DNA of 64,000 nucleotides from Lingula anatina (GCF_001039355.2 NW_019775746.1:1217947-1281946); one strand, 5' to 3'; positions 14,455 through 28,226 are shown, counted from the first letter of the stretch. The notes: generated from the sequence alone by a model not told the origin. Translations and numbers: made by a program.

Positions 14455-14614
14455 CAGACTAACAGATCCGCGGATCAAATATGGCAACCCCACTGAAAAG
14501 CTTGCCGCTTAATTCCCAATTAGACACCGAATAGATTCTCCCGTGGATTACACAACAAGCATTCAAGTGGGTCGGCCATATTTGATCTACAGACTTGTTA
14601 GTCTGCTGTTCTGA
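14455..14614. mobile_element. MITE family 2, copy b
   Basis: Terminal inverted repeats: CAGACTAACAGATC at 14455 and GTTAGTCTG ending near 14605, with inner GATCAAATATGGC paired to GGCCATATTTGATC. Same family as 10855-11030. Confidence 0.8.
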
Positions 14615-15089
14615 ATACCCTCCTTGTTGATTACAATCATTACAACAGCTGGTCAATCTAATCACTCAAATGTCCCACACATAGTGTTCTCCCCATGTTT
14701 ACCCTGAGCAACTTTGTTTTACTTTTCAAAATAGATAGTAAACAACAGTAGTGCAAAATTAATGTTTTTTTTTTTTTTCCTGACATATAGCTACTTTTTT
14801 CCTTACACAACATATAGAACATTTACACTGATGTTTAAAATAGCTCATTACTAACCAACCTATTAAACATTCATATCCTCTCCATATTTTCCAGCATATA
14901 CCCCTGGTATCTTAGTAATTCATCTTATTTCCATCAAGGATGATTAACCACCACAATTCATTAAATAAACCACCTTTTTAAATTGGTCTGTTTTAGACTG
15001 TTCTAATCCAAATAGATCATTTATGAATTAGGACACATCACTAGACACTGCCATGTGTGGCACTACACAGCAATCCAAAGACAAAGACC

Positions 15090-15340
15090 CCATTCACATG
15101 CAATGTCTATTTTCTAAATTCTATTTTCTATTCGCGGCATGTCTTATGATCACGGTCTGTGCCCTGAATATCCCGCGGCGTAATTACTGGCAGCGCGAGC
15201 CAGTTACTATAAGTTACTATAAGTAACTGGCTCGCGCTGCCAGTAATTACGTGGCGGGATATTCAGGGCACAGACCGTGATCATAAAATAGCGCGAATAG
15301 AAAATAGAATTTAGAAAATAGACATTGCATGTGAACGAAG
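15090..15340. mobile_element. Near-perfect 250-bp palindromic MITE
   Basis: Two arms of about 120 bp fold on each other almost completely, from TTCACATGCAATGTC to GACATTGCATGTGAA, with a tiny centre at TATAAGTTACTATA (about 15208-15222). The inner arms are GC-rich (CCCGCGGCG, GGCAGCGCGAG). A remnant of the same family lies at 21805-21862. Confidence 0.92.
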
Positions 15341-15345
15341 CCAAA

Positions 15346-15567
15346 GACCCCATTCCCACAGATATTATATTGATCTATGCCTGTGGGGAGTCTAACTACT
15401 AGTAGTTTACTGTCAGCTTAGCCGGCTTAAATGTCTGTCTGGCCTACTAAAAGCTGTAAGGGGATAATTAACTACCATGCGCGGTCGGCTGACAGCAATT
15501 TAGCGTGAACCGCCAGGGAGTTAGGTCGATCTAGATGGAACGATCGAAATCTATGGGAATGCACTCA
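15346..15567. mobile_element. Foldback MITE family 1
   Basis: Begins GACCCCATTCCCA and ends TATGGGAATGCACTC. Inner motifs TGTGGGGAGTCT, GTCAGCTTAGCCGGCTTAAA and GGCTGACAGCAATTTAGCG match other copies in inverted order. It directly abuts the palindromic MITE. Confidence 0.8.
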
Positions 15568-15749
15568 AAGTTAGCACATGGTTTCCTCAGAGCAAAGTTC
15601 TTAAAAAGAGGGCCAGACCATGACTCTCCCCACCCCCCACTTCTTCTCCCCCTCTCCCTGCTGATTTGATAGACAAATGAAAAAAAAAACAATGAAAGAA
15701 AACTGTTCCAATGAGAATTAACCGAGATGACCCTGGTGCATAAAGTTTT

Positions 15750-16348
15750 ACCTTAACTGCTAAAAGGTAAGCCCAAACTTAGGCAGATTCTTGCACATGT
15801 ATCTTTCTAGTCTAGTGTACAACACTTGTGGTACCAATAGCCTTGGTTTTAGCTCTCTCGGATGACTTTCATACTAGTACCTAATCTGCTTTGACATTTT
15901 TAAGCTACGTGTCTGAAAACAATTTTGCGCTGTGGCTAACGCAGCCTTCAATTTGGCAGGTATTTTTTTTGTCCAAATTGGCTGAAAAAATTCCTGAAAC
16001 TAATCATCTAAAACAAAAGGCTTGTTTCTGTGAAAACAACAATTATTCTTTATACAAGGCAAAGAATTCTCACTAAAACAAATCAATAACATGTTGTCTC
16101 CTCTCTTAGGAATAATCCCCTGTTCATGGTTAATTCCAAACACAGTAATAAACAATGTAAACATGATTTTTCCATATTGCTGATGAACCTTATGTCAGCA
16201 TCAATTTTGTTGTACACTTCAAGCTACGAATTCCAATACCATCTGTCTTCTCTTTTTTCCATTCAGCCACTCCTAAAATGCATGCTAGAGTTTCAAAATC
16301 AATGCAATTTTCCTGAAATTTGAATAATTTTCTGTAGAGAGATAAAAG
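15750..16348. repeat. 0.6-kb direct duplication, copy A
   Basis: Nearly identical to 16350-16951 over its whole length, with the ambiguous base 16349 at the junction. Small substitutions and indels separate the copies. Short ORFs of about 61 and 65 codons appear in both but have no recognisable protein character. Confidence 0.9.
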
Positions 16349-16349
16349 N

Positions 16350-16951
16350 GGCCTTAATTGCAAAAAGGTAAGCCCAAACATAGTCAGATTCTTGCACATG
16401 CATCTTTCTAGTCTAGTGTACAACACTTGTGGTACCAACAGCCTTGGTTTTAGCTCTCTTGGATGACTTTCATACTAGTACCTAATCTGCTTTGACATTT
16501 TTAAGCTATGTGTCTGAATACAATTTTGCGCTGTGGCTAACACAGCCTTCAATTTGGCAGGTATTTTTTTGTCCAAATTGGCTGAAAAAAATTCCTGAAA
16601 CTAATCATCTAAAACAAAAGGCTTGTTTCTGTGAAAACAACAATTATTCTTTATACAAGGCAAAGAATTCTCACTAAAACAAATCAATAACATGTTGTCT
16701 CCTCTCTCTTAGGAATAATCCCCTGTTCATGGTTAATTCCAAACACAGTAATAAACAATGTAAACATGATTTTTCCATATTGCTGATGAACCTTATGTCA
16801 GCATCAATTTTGTTGTGCACTTCAAGCTACGAATTCCAATACCATCTGTCTTTACTTTTTTCCATTCAGCCACTCCTAAAATGCATGCTAGAGTTTCAAA
16901 ATCAATGCAATTTTCCTGAAATTTGAATAATTTTCAGTAGAGAGATAAAAG
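16350..16951. repeat. 0.6-kb direct duplication, copy B
   Basis: Partner of 15750-16348; this copy continues into unique DNA (GATGATCTTCTAC). Confidence 0.9.
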
Positions 16952-18543
16952 AGATGATCTTCTACTTCCGTGCATCTTTCCTATCATAACACTCATTCAG
17001 AAGGGCACAATTCTATTTGAGTTATTAAATTTAGATATGATATGTCTGTAAGATGAATCCCACTGTCATTTGAACCTGTTTTTAAAAATCCTTTGAAGAG
17101 GGTTGAAAAAACAAAAATAAAGAGAGTCATTTATCATCCTTCATATGAACCTGACATTCTAATTTGATTTCCTTTTTTCCATTGGGGAGGGGGGGGGGGG
17201 ATGAGAATCTGTCATATTACTTTTCAGAATCATTCACCATTCAGGTAGTCATTTCTTTTGAGCTACAACCCAACTGAAGGTATTCTTTAAATAGGTGAAA
17301 CAAGGTAAACGTAATCCTATTTAGCACTCTTACAAGGTCTCTGGCTGGCCCAAACATTTTGACTTACTAGTATTTTTATGGGCAGAAATTTGGGACTCAG
17401 GGGCGGGGCTGGGCAGACCCCCCCCCACCCCCATCCCCACTTTCTCTCTATTTTAACATGCTAGCATGCACTGCAAGCAATGCAAAATCATTTCACTTTG
17501 GTGATGTCTCTACATAAATACTGGATCTATATACTAGTAAATAGTGGATTTTTTTATCTGTCAATATCAGAATATCCCACAACAAAGCACAATGACTGAG
17601 CTAACTCTAACACAAAGTTTTCTTTACCAAAATTTTACTTCAACTCTACTTCCGATAAGGAGAGTCTTCCCAAACGGACTTCAGTACAAAACTACTTACT
17701 TGACAGTAACAAAATCATCATGTTTTTCTTTGACTGATCTTATATTTCAACCATTTTGTGAATCAGTCAATAGCACCTGTACACCATACAAATATACCTG
17801 TACTTATACCTGTAACTACCTGTAACTTCACCCACTGCTGTAGTTAATAGCTCTGCCCCGTACCAATCAACATTCATGTAAAACACACAAATAAAATAAT
17901 GTAAACAAAAAAAAAAATCTGCAGTACACCCATACATGTTCTGAATTGTTCAAACATTAAATGCACCTACTTATATGATGAAACCCTCATTCTCTTTGGT
18001 ATCAAGGCCTAATATTGTTGCTTTCCAATCCCCTCCCCCCCCCACCCCCCAATAAAAAATAATAATAATAAAAAGTTGGATTTGTATGAGGCTTTACGTG
18101 TTCCACTCATGGAATACTAATATTACACAATGGCGACAGATCACAAACATTGCCTTTTTTTCAGATAATAAAAAGTGCCCACTTCCTTCACATCTGGTTA
18201 CTGGAGTCCCCACATCAAAGGGTATATAACACAGCATTCGTGCCAAACAGCATTATCATTGTTATCAAATTATCATGTAATAGACCAATTACACGGCACT
18301 ACACTAGTGTTTTTCTTCTCTCAATGGCTCAATGAGAACGAGGTAGAGTAGTGGATCCTTTCATGCTTTTTTTTTTAATTGCATCAATTCATAAAAAGAA
18401 AGTTTGACTTAAACGTATCATCAGTTACTACCCTGGGTCTGCAATCAAGTAATATGCATGCTTAGAGGTGTGGTTACACATAGGTTGGGCTGACCCTACT
18501 GCCAGTTTTGGTGAAGGCAAGAGGCACATGGATGTAGAACTAA

Positions 18544-18757
18544 GACCCCATTCCTAGGATTTAGATCGATCCAACTAGATCGACCTAACTCCCTGGGGAT
18601 TCACGCTAAATAGCTGTCAGCCGAGGGGGCATGAAAGTTAATTACCCCCTTACAGCTTGTAGTCGGCAGGACGGACATTTAAGCCAGATTATCTGACAGT
18701 AATCTAGTGAGACTCCCCACGGGGATAGATCGATCTAAAATCTATGGGAATGCACCC
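18544..18757. mobile_element. Foldback MITE family 1
   Basis: GACCCCATTCCTAGG...TAGATCGATC at the left end pairs with GATCGATCTAAAATC...GGGAATGCACC at the right end. Confidence 0.8.
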
Positions 18758-19338
18758 TAACTGTTGGCTATGCCGAAGTTAGCATAATCAGATTGCAATC
18801 GACTTACTGCCTATTTCCCCAAAGTCCATAATATTTTTGTGTGTCCATGTTTAAAACATTCTAAGTTAGACCTAAACAGTAACACTCATTCTCCAGTGTT
18901 ATCAGGGTAATAAAACATAGTACAATTTTCTAGGTTTCAGGTCGGTCTTCAACCCAAGCTGTATATATCAAATAATGAAAGAGCCCGCAGATCTAGACTG
19001 TTCATGCGTGCCGCCATTATAAATGATAAATTACCTGTCTGAGGCCACGTACAGTCTGCTGCCATAACAAAGAGCGTTTTATTTATTTTTTTTTTCTTTT
19101 ATTTCAGGAAGAGAACGATTGATTGTTCACCTCAGCTACTACTGTATGTGATGTTCTCACCAAAACAACTGGAGAAGCAATGCTGTGGGCCGATGCAAGA
19201 ACAGCACCGCCAACTTCGAATTCCACAGGCTCACTGGAATTCCAAGTCAAAAACAATGACACAAATTGAAAATACTATTTATAATAAATTCTATAATAAA
19301 TTTACAATATTCTCAAATATTAATTTTAAACCACATAC

Positions 19339-19483
19339 AATGCTGTCAGCCGAACGCACTATAGTTAATTACCCCCTTACAGCTTTTAGTAGGCGGGACA
19401 GACATTTAAGCCGGCTAAGCTGACAGTAATCTAGTGAGACTCCCCATGGGGATAGATCAATCTAAAATCTGTGGGAATGCAGT
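19339..19483. mobile_element. MITE family 1, left end missing
   Basis: Starts inside the element (GCTGTCAGCCGAACGC) and keeps the right end GATAGATCAATC...GGGAATGCAGTC. Confidence 0.75.
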
Positions 19484-20441
19484 CTATGTCCACTGCTAAT
19501 CCGGTGTGAAATTCAAATTTAGAGTGCTCTAAAATGGCTGCCATAAGCAATCAGTAGAAACCCAAATTTGGAACTTGCTCGATAAATGCACTTGTTTCTT
19601 GAATATCATAAGAAGATTGCATCCTCCATAAGTTGACTGCAATTCACAGCCAAAACCAATTTATAACAAGACATGCATCATTCTAATAACTTTGGTCTGT
19701 ATTCCAATTGGTTAGCTGCCATATCTATTTGGTAGATTTAATTCAATTTGTAAAATAGCTTGGCTCTTCCACTATTATTCAGACTCTGTTGTGTTAGGTA
19801 CTTGTTCGAAAAGATGATACCACCACTTTCTTCAATGATTGAAATTATCAAGGAAATTGTCCGAGATATATTATCTTGTGTGCAATATACATTATAATTG
19901 TGAATGAATCTGTTTCGATTAATCTCATTGAAGTTATGTTTTTTTCCTTTGTATTTGACCATCATTATTCTGTCATTTGTCTGCATGGGGTTTATTTCAT
20001 AAACATTTCTATCTTGGAAAATTGGAATGACATTGACTTTAAATTAAGTCAGATTAGCAAATTCAGTAAGACATACATGCTATCAAGACAATTCAATTAC
20101 CAATTTCTAATTTCAGAAATAAATATATCAGCATTACAATATCTAGCTGGACATTTCTTAAAACCCTGCGTACTTTAAGTCAATTCAATCTTGAAAGGAA
20201 CTGTTACACAAGATGCATACATCAGAGAAGCATTAAGATGTCAGTCTATCTTATAATTAATTTGAATTTCATCTTTATTTTCTTTCCTTGGCTAATGAAT
20301 ATCAGTGAAGTTTTTGTCTGCAGTCCTGTCTTCATCATCTCCATTTCTGACCTATGTTTTTGCTACGTCTTATTTATGTGAAATGTTTCAGACATGGCAG
20401 ACTGAAGTCAATCACATAATAGTTCCATCAGAGATCATATT

Positions 20442-20609
20442 CAGGGGCGGATTTAGGGCGTCTTCTGGGTCTTCCGGAAGACGGTCAGATTTTCAAGTTT
20501 ACATTGACGGGTATCTAATTTTTTCTGTCGGAAGACGGTCAAAAATGGAGGACAGATCAACAAAGATAAATTGGAAGACTGTCAAAAAATAACTCTGGAT
20601 CCGCCCCTG
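20442..20609. mobile_element. 168-bp MITE with CAGGGGCGGAT ends
   Basis: Terminal inverted repeats CAGGGGCGGATTTAG and CTGGATCCGCCCCTG, flanked by the direct repeat ATATT (20437-20441 and 20610-20614). Copy B of the 4-kb duplication has the empty site with a single ATATT (24678-24682), so boundaries and target duplication are seen directly. A 6-7-bp target repeat is possible if the ends are shifted. Confidence 0.92.
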
Positions 20610-20999
20610 ATATTCAAGGACATTCTGAATTGTGGTTTTCCAGTAGTGTGATGGAAATGTTCGAAATTGTTATTTGCATTTTTTTTCTTGTCTCTTCATG
20701 GACTGCTATTTTCATGAAGACTTGTAGTCGACTTGTAGTCAATTTAAAGGATAATTCAGTTTTATAATAAACCTATTTAAACCTATCACTCTAAGAAATA
20801 CATGCCCAAAACACAATTAATTCCATAAACTAAATAGACATCCTCGGGCAACGATTTCATAATTAGCTGTGGCTGCATATCATTAATACTCTTTTGCAAA
20901 AAAAGGAAATAAATAAATAAAAATCTTGGACCAAAACCTTCCAGGAGAAATACATGAAACCCAATTTATAACATCCCCATTAATAAACAAAACAACAAT

Positions 21000-21260
21000 G
21001 TCCGAGAGGAGAAGTGAAAGCAATCCTAAAGAACCACAGTCTACCCCAGGCCATCATTTCCTGAAGATTAATGCAGGAGGAACTGGGCTTCATGAACCCT
21101 AGCAGGGGAAGGTAATTTAAAATTAAAACCATTCTGTACAGTAACTCCAGGAAAATGCCCAGTTTGAATGGAACTGAAAGTCTGAGTCACGCTTGAGACG
21201 CCGTGTCATCCTTCAATTAACCTTCCTTGGGCGAGAGTCGTGCTGGGGATTGTTTCAGAA
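21000..21260. promoter_or_regulatory. Possible conserved non-coding element
   Basis: Unique, compositionally balanced stretch, almost unchanged in the second copy (about 25060-25320). It has no coding frame and contains several TAAT/ATTA and CAAT-type cores. Function is a guess from composition. Confidence 0.2.
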
Positions 21261-21862
21261 ATTGAATGAAGTTTTTTTGGGGGGCTTTAGTTTCATTAAG
21301 ACTGCTAAAATCTAACAGCTAAACAGTGTGAAATCCATGGGAATACTAGTTTAATGGTGTTTTAAGAATGTTCTTTCCTTTTTCAGCTCTTCATGACCAA
21401 TGGAAGAAATTGTGATAGAAAATAACTGGAATTACCTCTTTTGAGCTACATAGAGAAAAAGAAATGAGACAAAAGGTTTTATACAGGTGAAGAAAGATTT
21501 CATACAATGGAATATCAAGATGGTAAAACAGCCCTTTTGTTAATGTATAGCAACACTGCCACCACAAGCAAGGCCACTGATAGAAATGTTTTCCTTTTAC
21601 TTGATCAATTTATGAGTATAAAAATCCAAATTCTTTTTTTTCCACAAGTGAAAACTACTTGTTTTCTCTTCGTTCAGATATTATTGTAATCATTCTTAAC
21701 TTTACTATCTTTCTCTTTAAAACTAACAGACAGATTAATACTCAGGCATTTGTAAAAGAAACTTCTTCATAAAAAATTTAACCTTTCACACATTAGACTT
21801 AGANAAGATACCGTGAATAGAAAATAGATTTTTAGAAAATAGACTTTCCATGTGAACGAAGC

Positions 21863-24800
21863 CTAACACAAAGTTTTCTTTACCAAAATTTTACTTCAAC
21901 TCTACTTCCGATAAGGAGAGTCTTCCAAACGGGCTTCAGTACTACTTACTTGACAGTAACAAAATCATCATCTTTTTCTTTGACTGATCTTATACTTCAA
22001 CCATTTTGTGAATCAGTCAATAGCACCTGTGCACCATACAAATATACCTGTACTTACACCTGTAACTACCTGTAACTTCACCCACTGCTGCAGTTAATAA
22101 CTCTGCCCCGTACCAATCAACATCCATGTAAAACACGCAAATAAAATAATATAAAACAAAAAAAAAATCTGCAGTACACCCATACATGTTCTGAATTGTT
22201 CAAACATTAAATACACCTATTAGTACTTATATGATGAAATCCTCATTCCCTTTGGTATCAAGGCCTAATATTGTTGCTTTCCAATCCCCCCCCCCCAAAA
22301 AAAAAATAATAATAATAAAAAGTTGGATTTGTATGAGGCTTTACGTGTTCCACTCATGGAATACTAATATTACACAATGGCGACGGATCACAAACATTGC
22401 CTTATTTTCAGATAATAAAAAGTGCCCACTTCCTTCACATCTGGTTACTGGAGTCCCCACATCAAAGGGTATATAAGATAACATTCGTGCCAAACAGCAT
22501 TATCATTGTTATCAAATTATCATGTAATAGACCAATTACACGGCACTACACTAGTGTTTTTCTTCTCTCAATGGCTCAACGAGAACGAGGTAGAGTAGTG
22601 GATCATTTAATGCTTTTTTTAATGGCATCAATTCATAAAAAAAGTTTGATTAAAAAGTATCTTAATCAGTTAATACCCTGGGACTGCAATCAAGTAATAT
22701 GCATACTTAAAAGGTGTGGTTACACATAGGTTGGGCTGACCCTACTTCCAGTTTTGGTGAAGGCAAGAGGCACATGGATGTAGAACTAAGACCCCATTCC
22801 TAAAGATTAGATCGATCCAACTAGATCGACCTAACTCCCTGGGGATTCACGCTAAATAGCTGTCAGCCGAGAGGGCATGAAAGTTAATTACCCTCTTACA
22901 GCTTGTAGTAGGCAGGACGGACATTTAAGCCAGATTATCTGACAGTAATCTAGTGAGACTCCCCACAGGGAAAGATCGAACTTAAATCTATGGGAATGCA
23001 CCCTAACTGTTGGCTGTGCCGAAGTTAGCATATCAGATTGCAATCGAGTTACTGCCTATTTCTCCAAAGTCCATAATTTTTTTTCTGTCCATGTTTAAAA
23101 CATTCTGGGTTAGACCTAAACAGTAACACTCATTCTCCAGTGTTATCAGGGTAATAAAACATAGTACAATTTTCTAGGTTTCAGGTCGGTCTTCAACCCA
23201 AGCTGTATATATCAAATAATGAAAGAGCCCGCAGACCTGGACTGTTCATGCGTGCCGCCATTATAAATGATAAATTACCTGTCTAAGGCCACGTACAGTC
23301 TGCTACCATAACAAAGAGCGTTTTATTTGTTTTTTTTTTCTTTTATTTCAGGAAGAGAACGATTGATTGTTCACCTCAGCTACTACTATATGTGATGTTC
23401 TCACCAAAACAATTGGAGAAGCAATGTTGTGGGCGGATGCAAGAACAGCACCGCCAACTTCGAATTCCACAGGCTCACTGGAATTCCAAGTCAAAAACAA
23501 TGACAAAATTGAAAATACTATTTATAATAAATTCTATAATAAATTTACAATATTCTCAAATATTAATTCTAAACCACATACAATGCTGTCAGCCGAGCGC
23601 GCACTATAGTTAATTACCCCCTTACAGCTTTTAGTAGGCGGGACAGACATTTAAGCCGGCTAAGCTGACAGTAATCTAGTGAGACTCCCCATGGGGATAT
23701 ATCGATCTAAAATCTGTGGGAATGCAGTCTATGTCCACTGCTAATCCGGTGTGAAATTCAAATTTAGAGTGCTCTAAAATGGCTGCCATAAGCAATCAGT
23801 AGAAACCCAAATTTGGAACTTGCTCGATAAATGCACTTGTTTCTTGAATATCATAAGAAGATTGCATCCTCCATAAGTTGACTGCAATTCACAGCCAAAA
23901 CCAATAACAAGACATGCATCATTCTAATAACTTTGGTCTGTATTCCAATTGGTTAGCTGCCATATCTATTTGGTAGATTTAATTCAATTTGTAAAATAGC
24001 TTGGCTCTTCCACTATTATTCAGACTCTGTTGTGTTAGGTACTTGTTCGAAAAGATGATACCACCACTTTCTTCAATGATTGAAATTATCAAGGAAATTG
24101 TCCGAGATATATTATCTTGTGTGCAATATACATTATAATTGTGAATGAATCTGTTTCGATTAATCTCATTGAAGTTATGTTTTTTTCCTTTGTATTTGAC
24201 CATCATTATTCTGTCATTTGTCTGCTTGGGGTTTATTTCATAAACATTTCTATCTTGGAAAATTGGAATGACATTGACTTTAAATTAAGTCAGATTAGCA
24301 AATTCAGTAAGACATACATGCTATCAAGACAATTCAATTACCAATTTCTAATTTCAGAAATAAATATATCAGCATTACAATATCTAGCTGGACATTTCTT
24401 AAAACCCTGCGTACTTTTAGTCAATTCAATCTTGAAAGGAACTGTTACACAAGATGCATACATCAGAGAAGCATTAAGATGTCAGTCTATCTTATAATTA
24501 ATTTGAATTTCATCTTTATTTTCTTTCCTTGGCTAATGAATATCAGTGGAGTTTTTGTCTGTGCTCCCGTCTTCATCATCTCCATTTCTGACATTTGTTT
24601 CCACTACATCTTATTTATGTGAAATGTTTCAGACATGGCAGACTGAAGTCAATCACATAATAGTTCCATCAGAGATCATATTCAAGGACATTCTGAATTG
24701 TGGTTTTCCAGTAGTGTAATGGAAATGTTCAAAATTGTTATTTGCATTTTTTTTCTTGTCTCTTCATGGACTATTTTCATGAAGACTTGTAGTCGACTTG

Positions 24801-25867
24801 TAGTCATTTTAAAGGATAATTCAGTTTTATAATAAACCTATTTAAACCTATCACTCTAAGAAATACATGCCCAAAACACAATTAATTCCATAAACTAAAT
24901 AGACATCCTCGGGCAATGATTTCATAATTAGCTGTGGCTGCATGTCATTAATACTCTTTTGCAAAAAAAGGAAATAAATAAATAAAAATCTTGGACCAAA
25001 ACCTTCCAGGAGAAATACATGAAACCCAATTTATAACATCCCCATTAATAAACAAAACAACAATGTCCGAGAGGAGAAGTGAAAGCAATCCTAAAGAACC
25101 ACAGTCTACCCCAGGCCATCATTTCCTGAAGATTAATGCAGGAGGAACTGGGCTTCATGAACCCTAGCAGGGGAAGGTAATTTAAAATTAAAACCATTCT
25201 GTACAGTATAACTCCAGGAAAATGCCCAGTTTGAATGGATCTGAATGTCTGAGTCACGCTTGAGACGCCGTGTCATCCTTCAATTAACCTTCCTTGGGCG
25301 AGAATCGTGCTGGGGATTGTTTCAGAAATTGAATGAAGTTTTTTGGGGGGCTTTAGTTTCATTAAGACTGCTAAAATCTGTCAGCTAAACAATGTGAAAT
25401 CCATGGGAATACTAGTTTAATGGTGTTTTAAGAATGTTTTTTTTTTTTTCAGCTCTTCATGACCAATGAAAGAAATTGTGATAGAAAATAACTGGAATTA
25501 CCTCTTTTGAGCTACATAGAGAAAAAGAAATGAGACAAAAGGTTTTATACAGGTGAAGAAAGATTTCATACAATGGAATATAAAGATGGTAAAACAGCCC
25601 TTTTGTTAATGTGTAGCAACACTGCCACCACAAGCAAGGCCACTGATAGAAATGTTTTCCTTTTACTTGATCAATTTATGAGTATAAAAATCCTAATTCT
25701 TTTTTTTCCACAAGTGAAAACTACTTGTTTTCTCTTCGTTCAGATATTATTGTAATCATTCTTAACTTTACTATCTTTCTCTTTAAAACTAACAGACAGA
25801 TTAATACTCAGGCATTTGTAAAAGAAACTTCTTCATAAAAAATTTAACCTTTCACACATTAGACTTG
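21863..25867. repeat. 4.0-kb direct duplication, copy B
   Basis: Partner of 17607-21803. It includes family 1 MITE copies at about 22790-23005 and 23585-23737 and lacks the 168-bp insertion. It is preceded by a remnant of the palindromic MITE (21805-21862) that copy A lacks at its start. Confidence 0.93.
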
Positions 25868-27220
25868 GAGAACTAGACTTTGTCATTGTAGGGAAACATA
25901 CATATTACTTACATCGTCCTAATTGCATATATAGATTTTTTCCACAAATCATTTGTCACAGGACAAAATGGGCTTATCAGAGCAAGACATGGCCCTCACT
26001 ACAATGAAATGACTCAAAGCTGGCTGCATTCGCAATGGTTTCAACAAAATGTGCATCATGATAAGGAGTAAATCACTTTCCAAGAACTTAAGATGTCTTT
26101 CTATCTTAATCTGCAAAACAATTTTTCATTGAAAAAACGTATCAGTTTTAATAATTGGTAGTGTACGTTCTGTTATCTTGTACTATTTATTTCTGTTATG
26201 TGGTCAGTGCCGTAAGAAATATAAGAGATAACATAGAAATAACAGAATTGGGGATTCCTATCAAAGGGACCCCTTAATTCTGGACATTAAATTTTTTTTT
26301 CATATTTTGGGGGTTGCTATCAATGGGATCCCTTCTGGACATTAAAACTTTTTTGCATCTTTTTCTAAAACCATAACAGCCTTTGAGTGTGGCTACAAAT
26401 GACAACAGACATACAGAGAGACTGGTGTGTATGCTGTAGTGGCCGTGCTTACTCAAGGATGAAATTTCTTTTGACAAACATCTAAATCATTCTAGCCAAA
26501 TCCATTGATATTTACTCAATTTACTCAAAAACCAAATCAAAACTAAATTTTTACAATAAAGGGGATTTTCTCCATTTCAGCAGCCAAATAAGTACACCTT
26601 TAGCATTTGCCTAAAATCTGCTTTGCCAGAGAGTGCCAAGTATAGGCTATAGCCAGTGTAAAGATGCACATATTTCATCCAAGCAGTGGTCTATGAGACC
26701 CCACCCACTTTGAACTCTGTAAACATTGCTACCTGTGAATACTGAATATCCACAATAAGAAAAACTACACATAGTATGTCAATGTTTACTCAGATCATTT
26801 TCTTCTCATCAACACACCTGAGAACAGTGACCCAAAAGAAGGCCATAATGTTCCCCCCTTTCACAGACCCAGTGTTCTAATATTTTGTCCGTATTGGTTC
26901 ACACTGAGGTGATCTGCCCCTGGAGTTGTCGAGTTGTCGTGTGTTGTTTTGATAATTCACACGGGTCATTACATGGCATTGCCAGTCATTGTTGGGATCT
27001 AACCTGCTAGGTCAGTCAGTGCATGTAAATAGGCACATCTCACATGGTATTTGGCCCAACTAACTAGAAAGATTTTTTGTGTTGGTGGAGGGGTGGGTGG
27101 GGGGGGGGGGTGCAAAGGCGAATTTCAAAATGATTATTAGAATCAAAGCAGTCATAACTTTTCTGTTCCCGCCCCCTCAACACACCATCTCAAAATGCAT
27201 GCCTGCACACATGCCCACGC
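25868..27220. other. Non-coding, short imperfect duplication
   Basis: No gene recognised. A segment of about 50 bp ending TTCTGGACATTAAA (26275-26291) recurs imperfectly, ending at 26333-26347. Confidence 0.5.
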
Positions 27221-27222
27221 AC

Positions 27223-27264
27223 AGAGAGAGAGAGAGAGAGAGAGAGATACTCAAATACTCCCAC

Positions 27265-27300
<36 letters not shown>

Positions 27301-27316
27301 CTCAAATACTCCCACT
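27223..27316. repeat. Duplicated (GA)n plus 20-bp tail
   Basis: Two copies of a GA run followed by ATACTCAAATACTCCCACTA in direct succession. Confidence 0.92.
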
Positions 27317-28226
27317 ATCTGGACATGGTGGATCATGTCCTCATGCTTATAATTGCTGGTTTGTGGGATCAAAGGGATAGTAAATTCTCCACAAATTGTA
27401 TTTTATCCAATCGATGTGCATGCATGTATCAAGGTCAATCTAAGTTTTCAAGGGTAATTGGATGCCTGCATGTCAAAGTTGTGGTCACAACAGGAATAAC
27501 TTAGGTCAAAAATGCCCAGATGACGTCACAAGATGACAAGATTGTCTCAAATCCATTGAACTTTAACTAGGTTGCCCTAGCAACCTATTCAATTTCAAAG
27601 AATGCCCACTTCAGTCTATTTCTGGAGTAACTTAGTCTGGCAGTGAACGCGACCTGCAGGTATGATGTATCACCTGTCTTGGAGTAAACAAGGCATAACA
27701 GTTTATCTCACCTGAGCCTTTCATACAAATAACAGAAAAGGTGTAAAGTATATTCCTACTATTCCTGTAGTTCCAGCATGGAACAATAACAACAGAATCT
27801 TCTAGATAATATAAAAAGATCCAGACTTCAAACCAAAATGGTCAGCAAAATTTTAATGCAGTTTGTGCGGGGAAAATCAAGACTGTGTCCATTTCATTGG
27901 TATTCATGATTTTTCTCCAGCCAATATTATGGATAAATGTTTCATATTATTCTGGAATTGTTCGAGGTCTATGACCTTGAAATTATACTGTAGAAACTGA
28001 AAGCTGTGTAAGTTTTGCAGATAAATATTTACAGTGCTCAATGTCCTTATGCATTTAGTTTGTCTCAGTAAGATGTGAAATAAGAATTGTAAATAAATGA
28101 AATTATAAACAGTCTACTAGTAATCTGACAAAAGAAAACTGCTGTGTATTCACAATTCTATTATTACTGGATAACTGCATTCATACTTCAAAATGTAGAA
28201 TTACCTTAAAATTACCAAGCAAATAC

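Larger units (their letters stand above)
17607..21803. repeat. 4.2-kb direct duplication, copy A
   Basis: Matches 21863-25867 collinearly with few differences. It contains MITE family 1 at 18544-18757 and 19339-19483 and an extra 168-bp transposon (20442-20609). It ends one base before the ambiguous base 21804. No gene is recognised inside. Confidence 0.93.

Noticed and set aside
19738-24497. ORFs of 75-126 codons present in both copies of the 4-kb duplication
   Set aside because: AT-rich frames on opposing strands in the same DNA, preserved only by the duplication; no protein character.
27190-27380. ORFs over GA repeats
   Set aside because: Simple-sequence translation (Ser-Leu or Arg-Glu runs).
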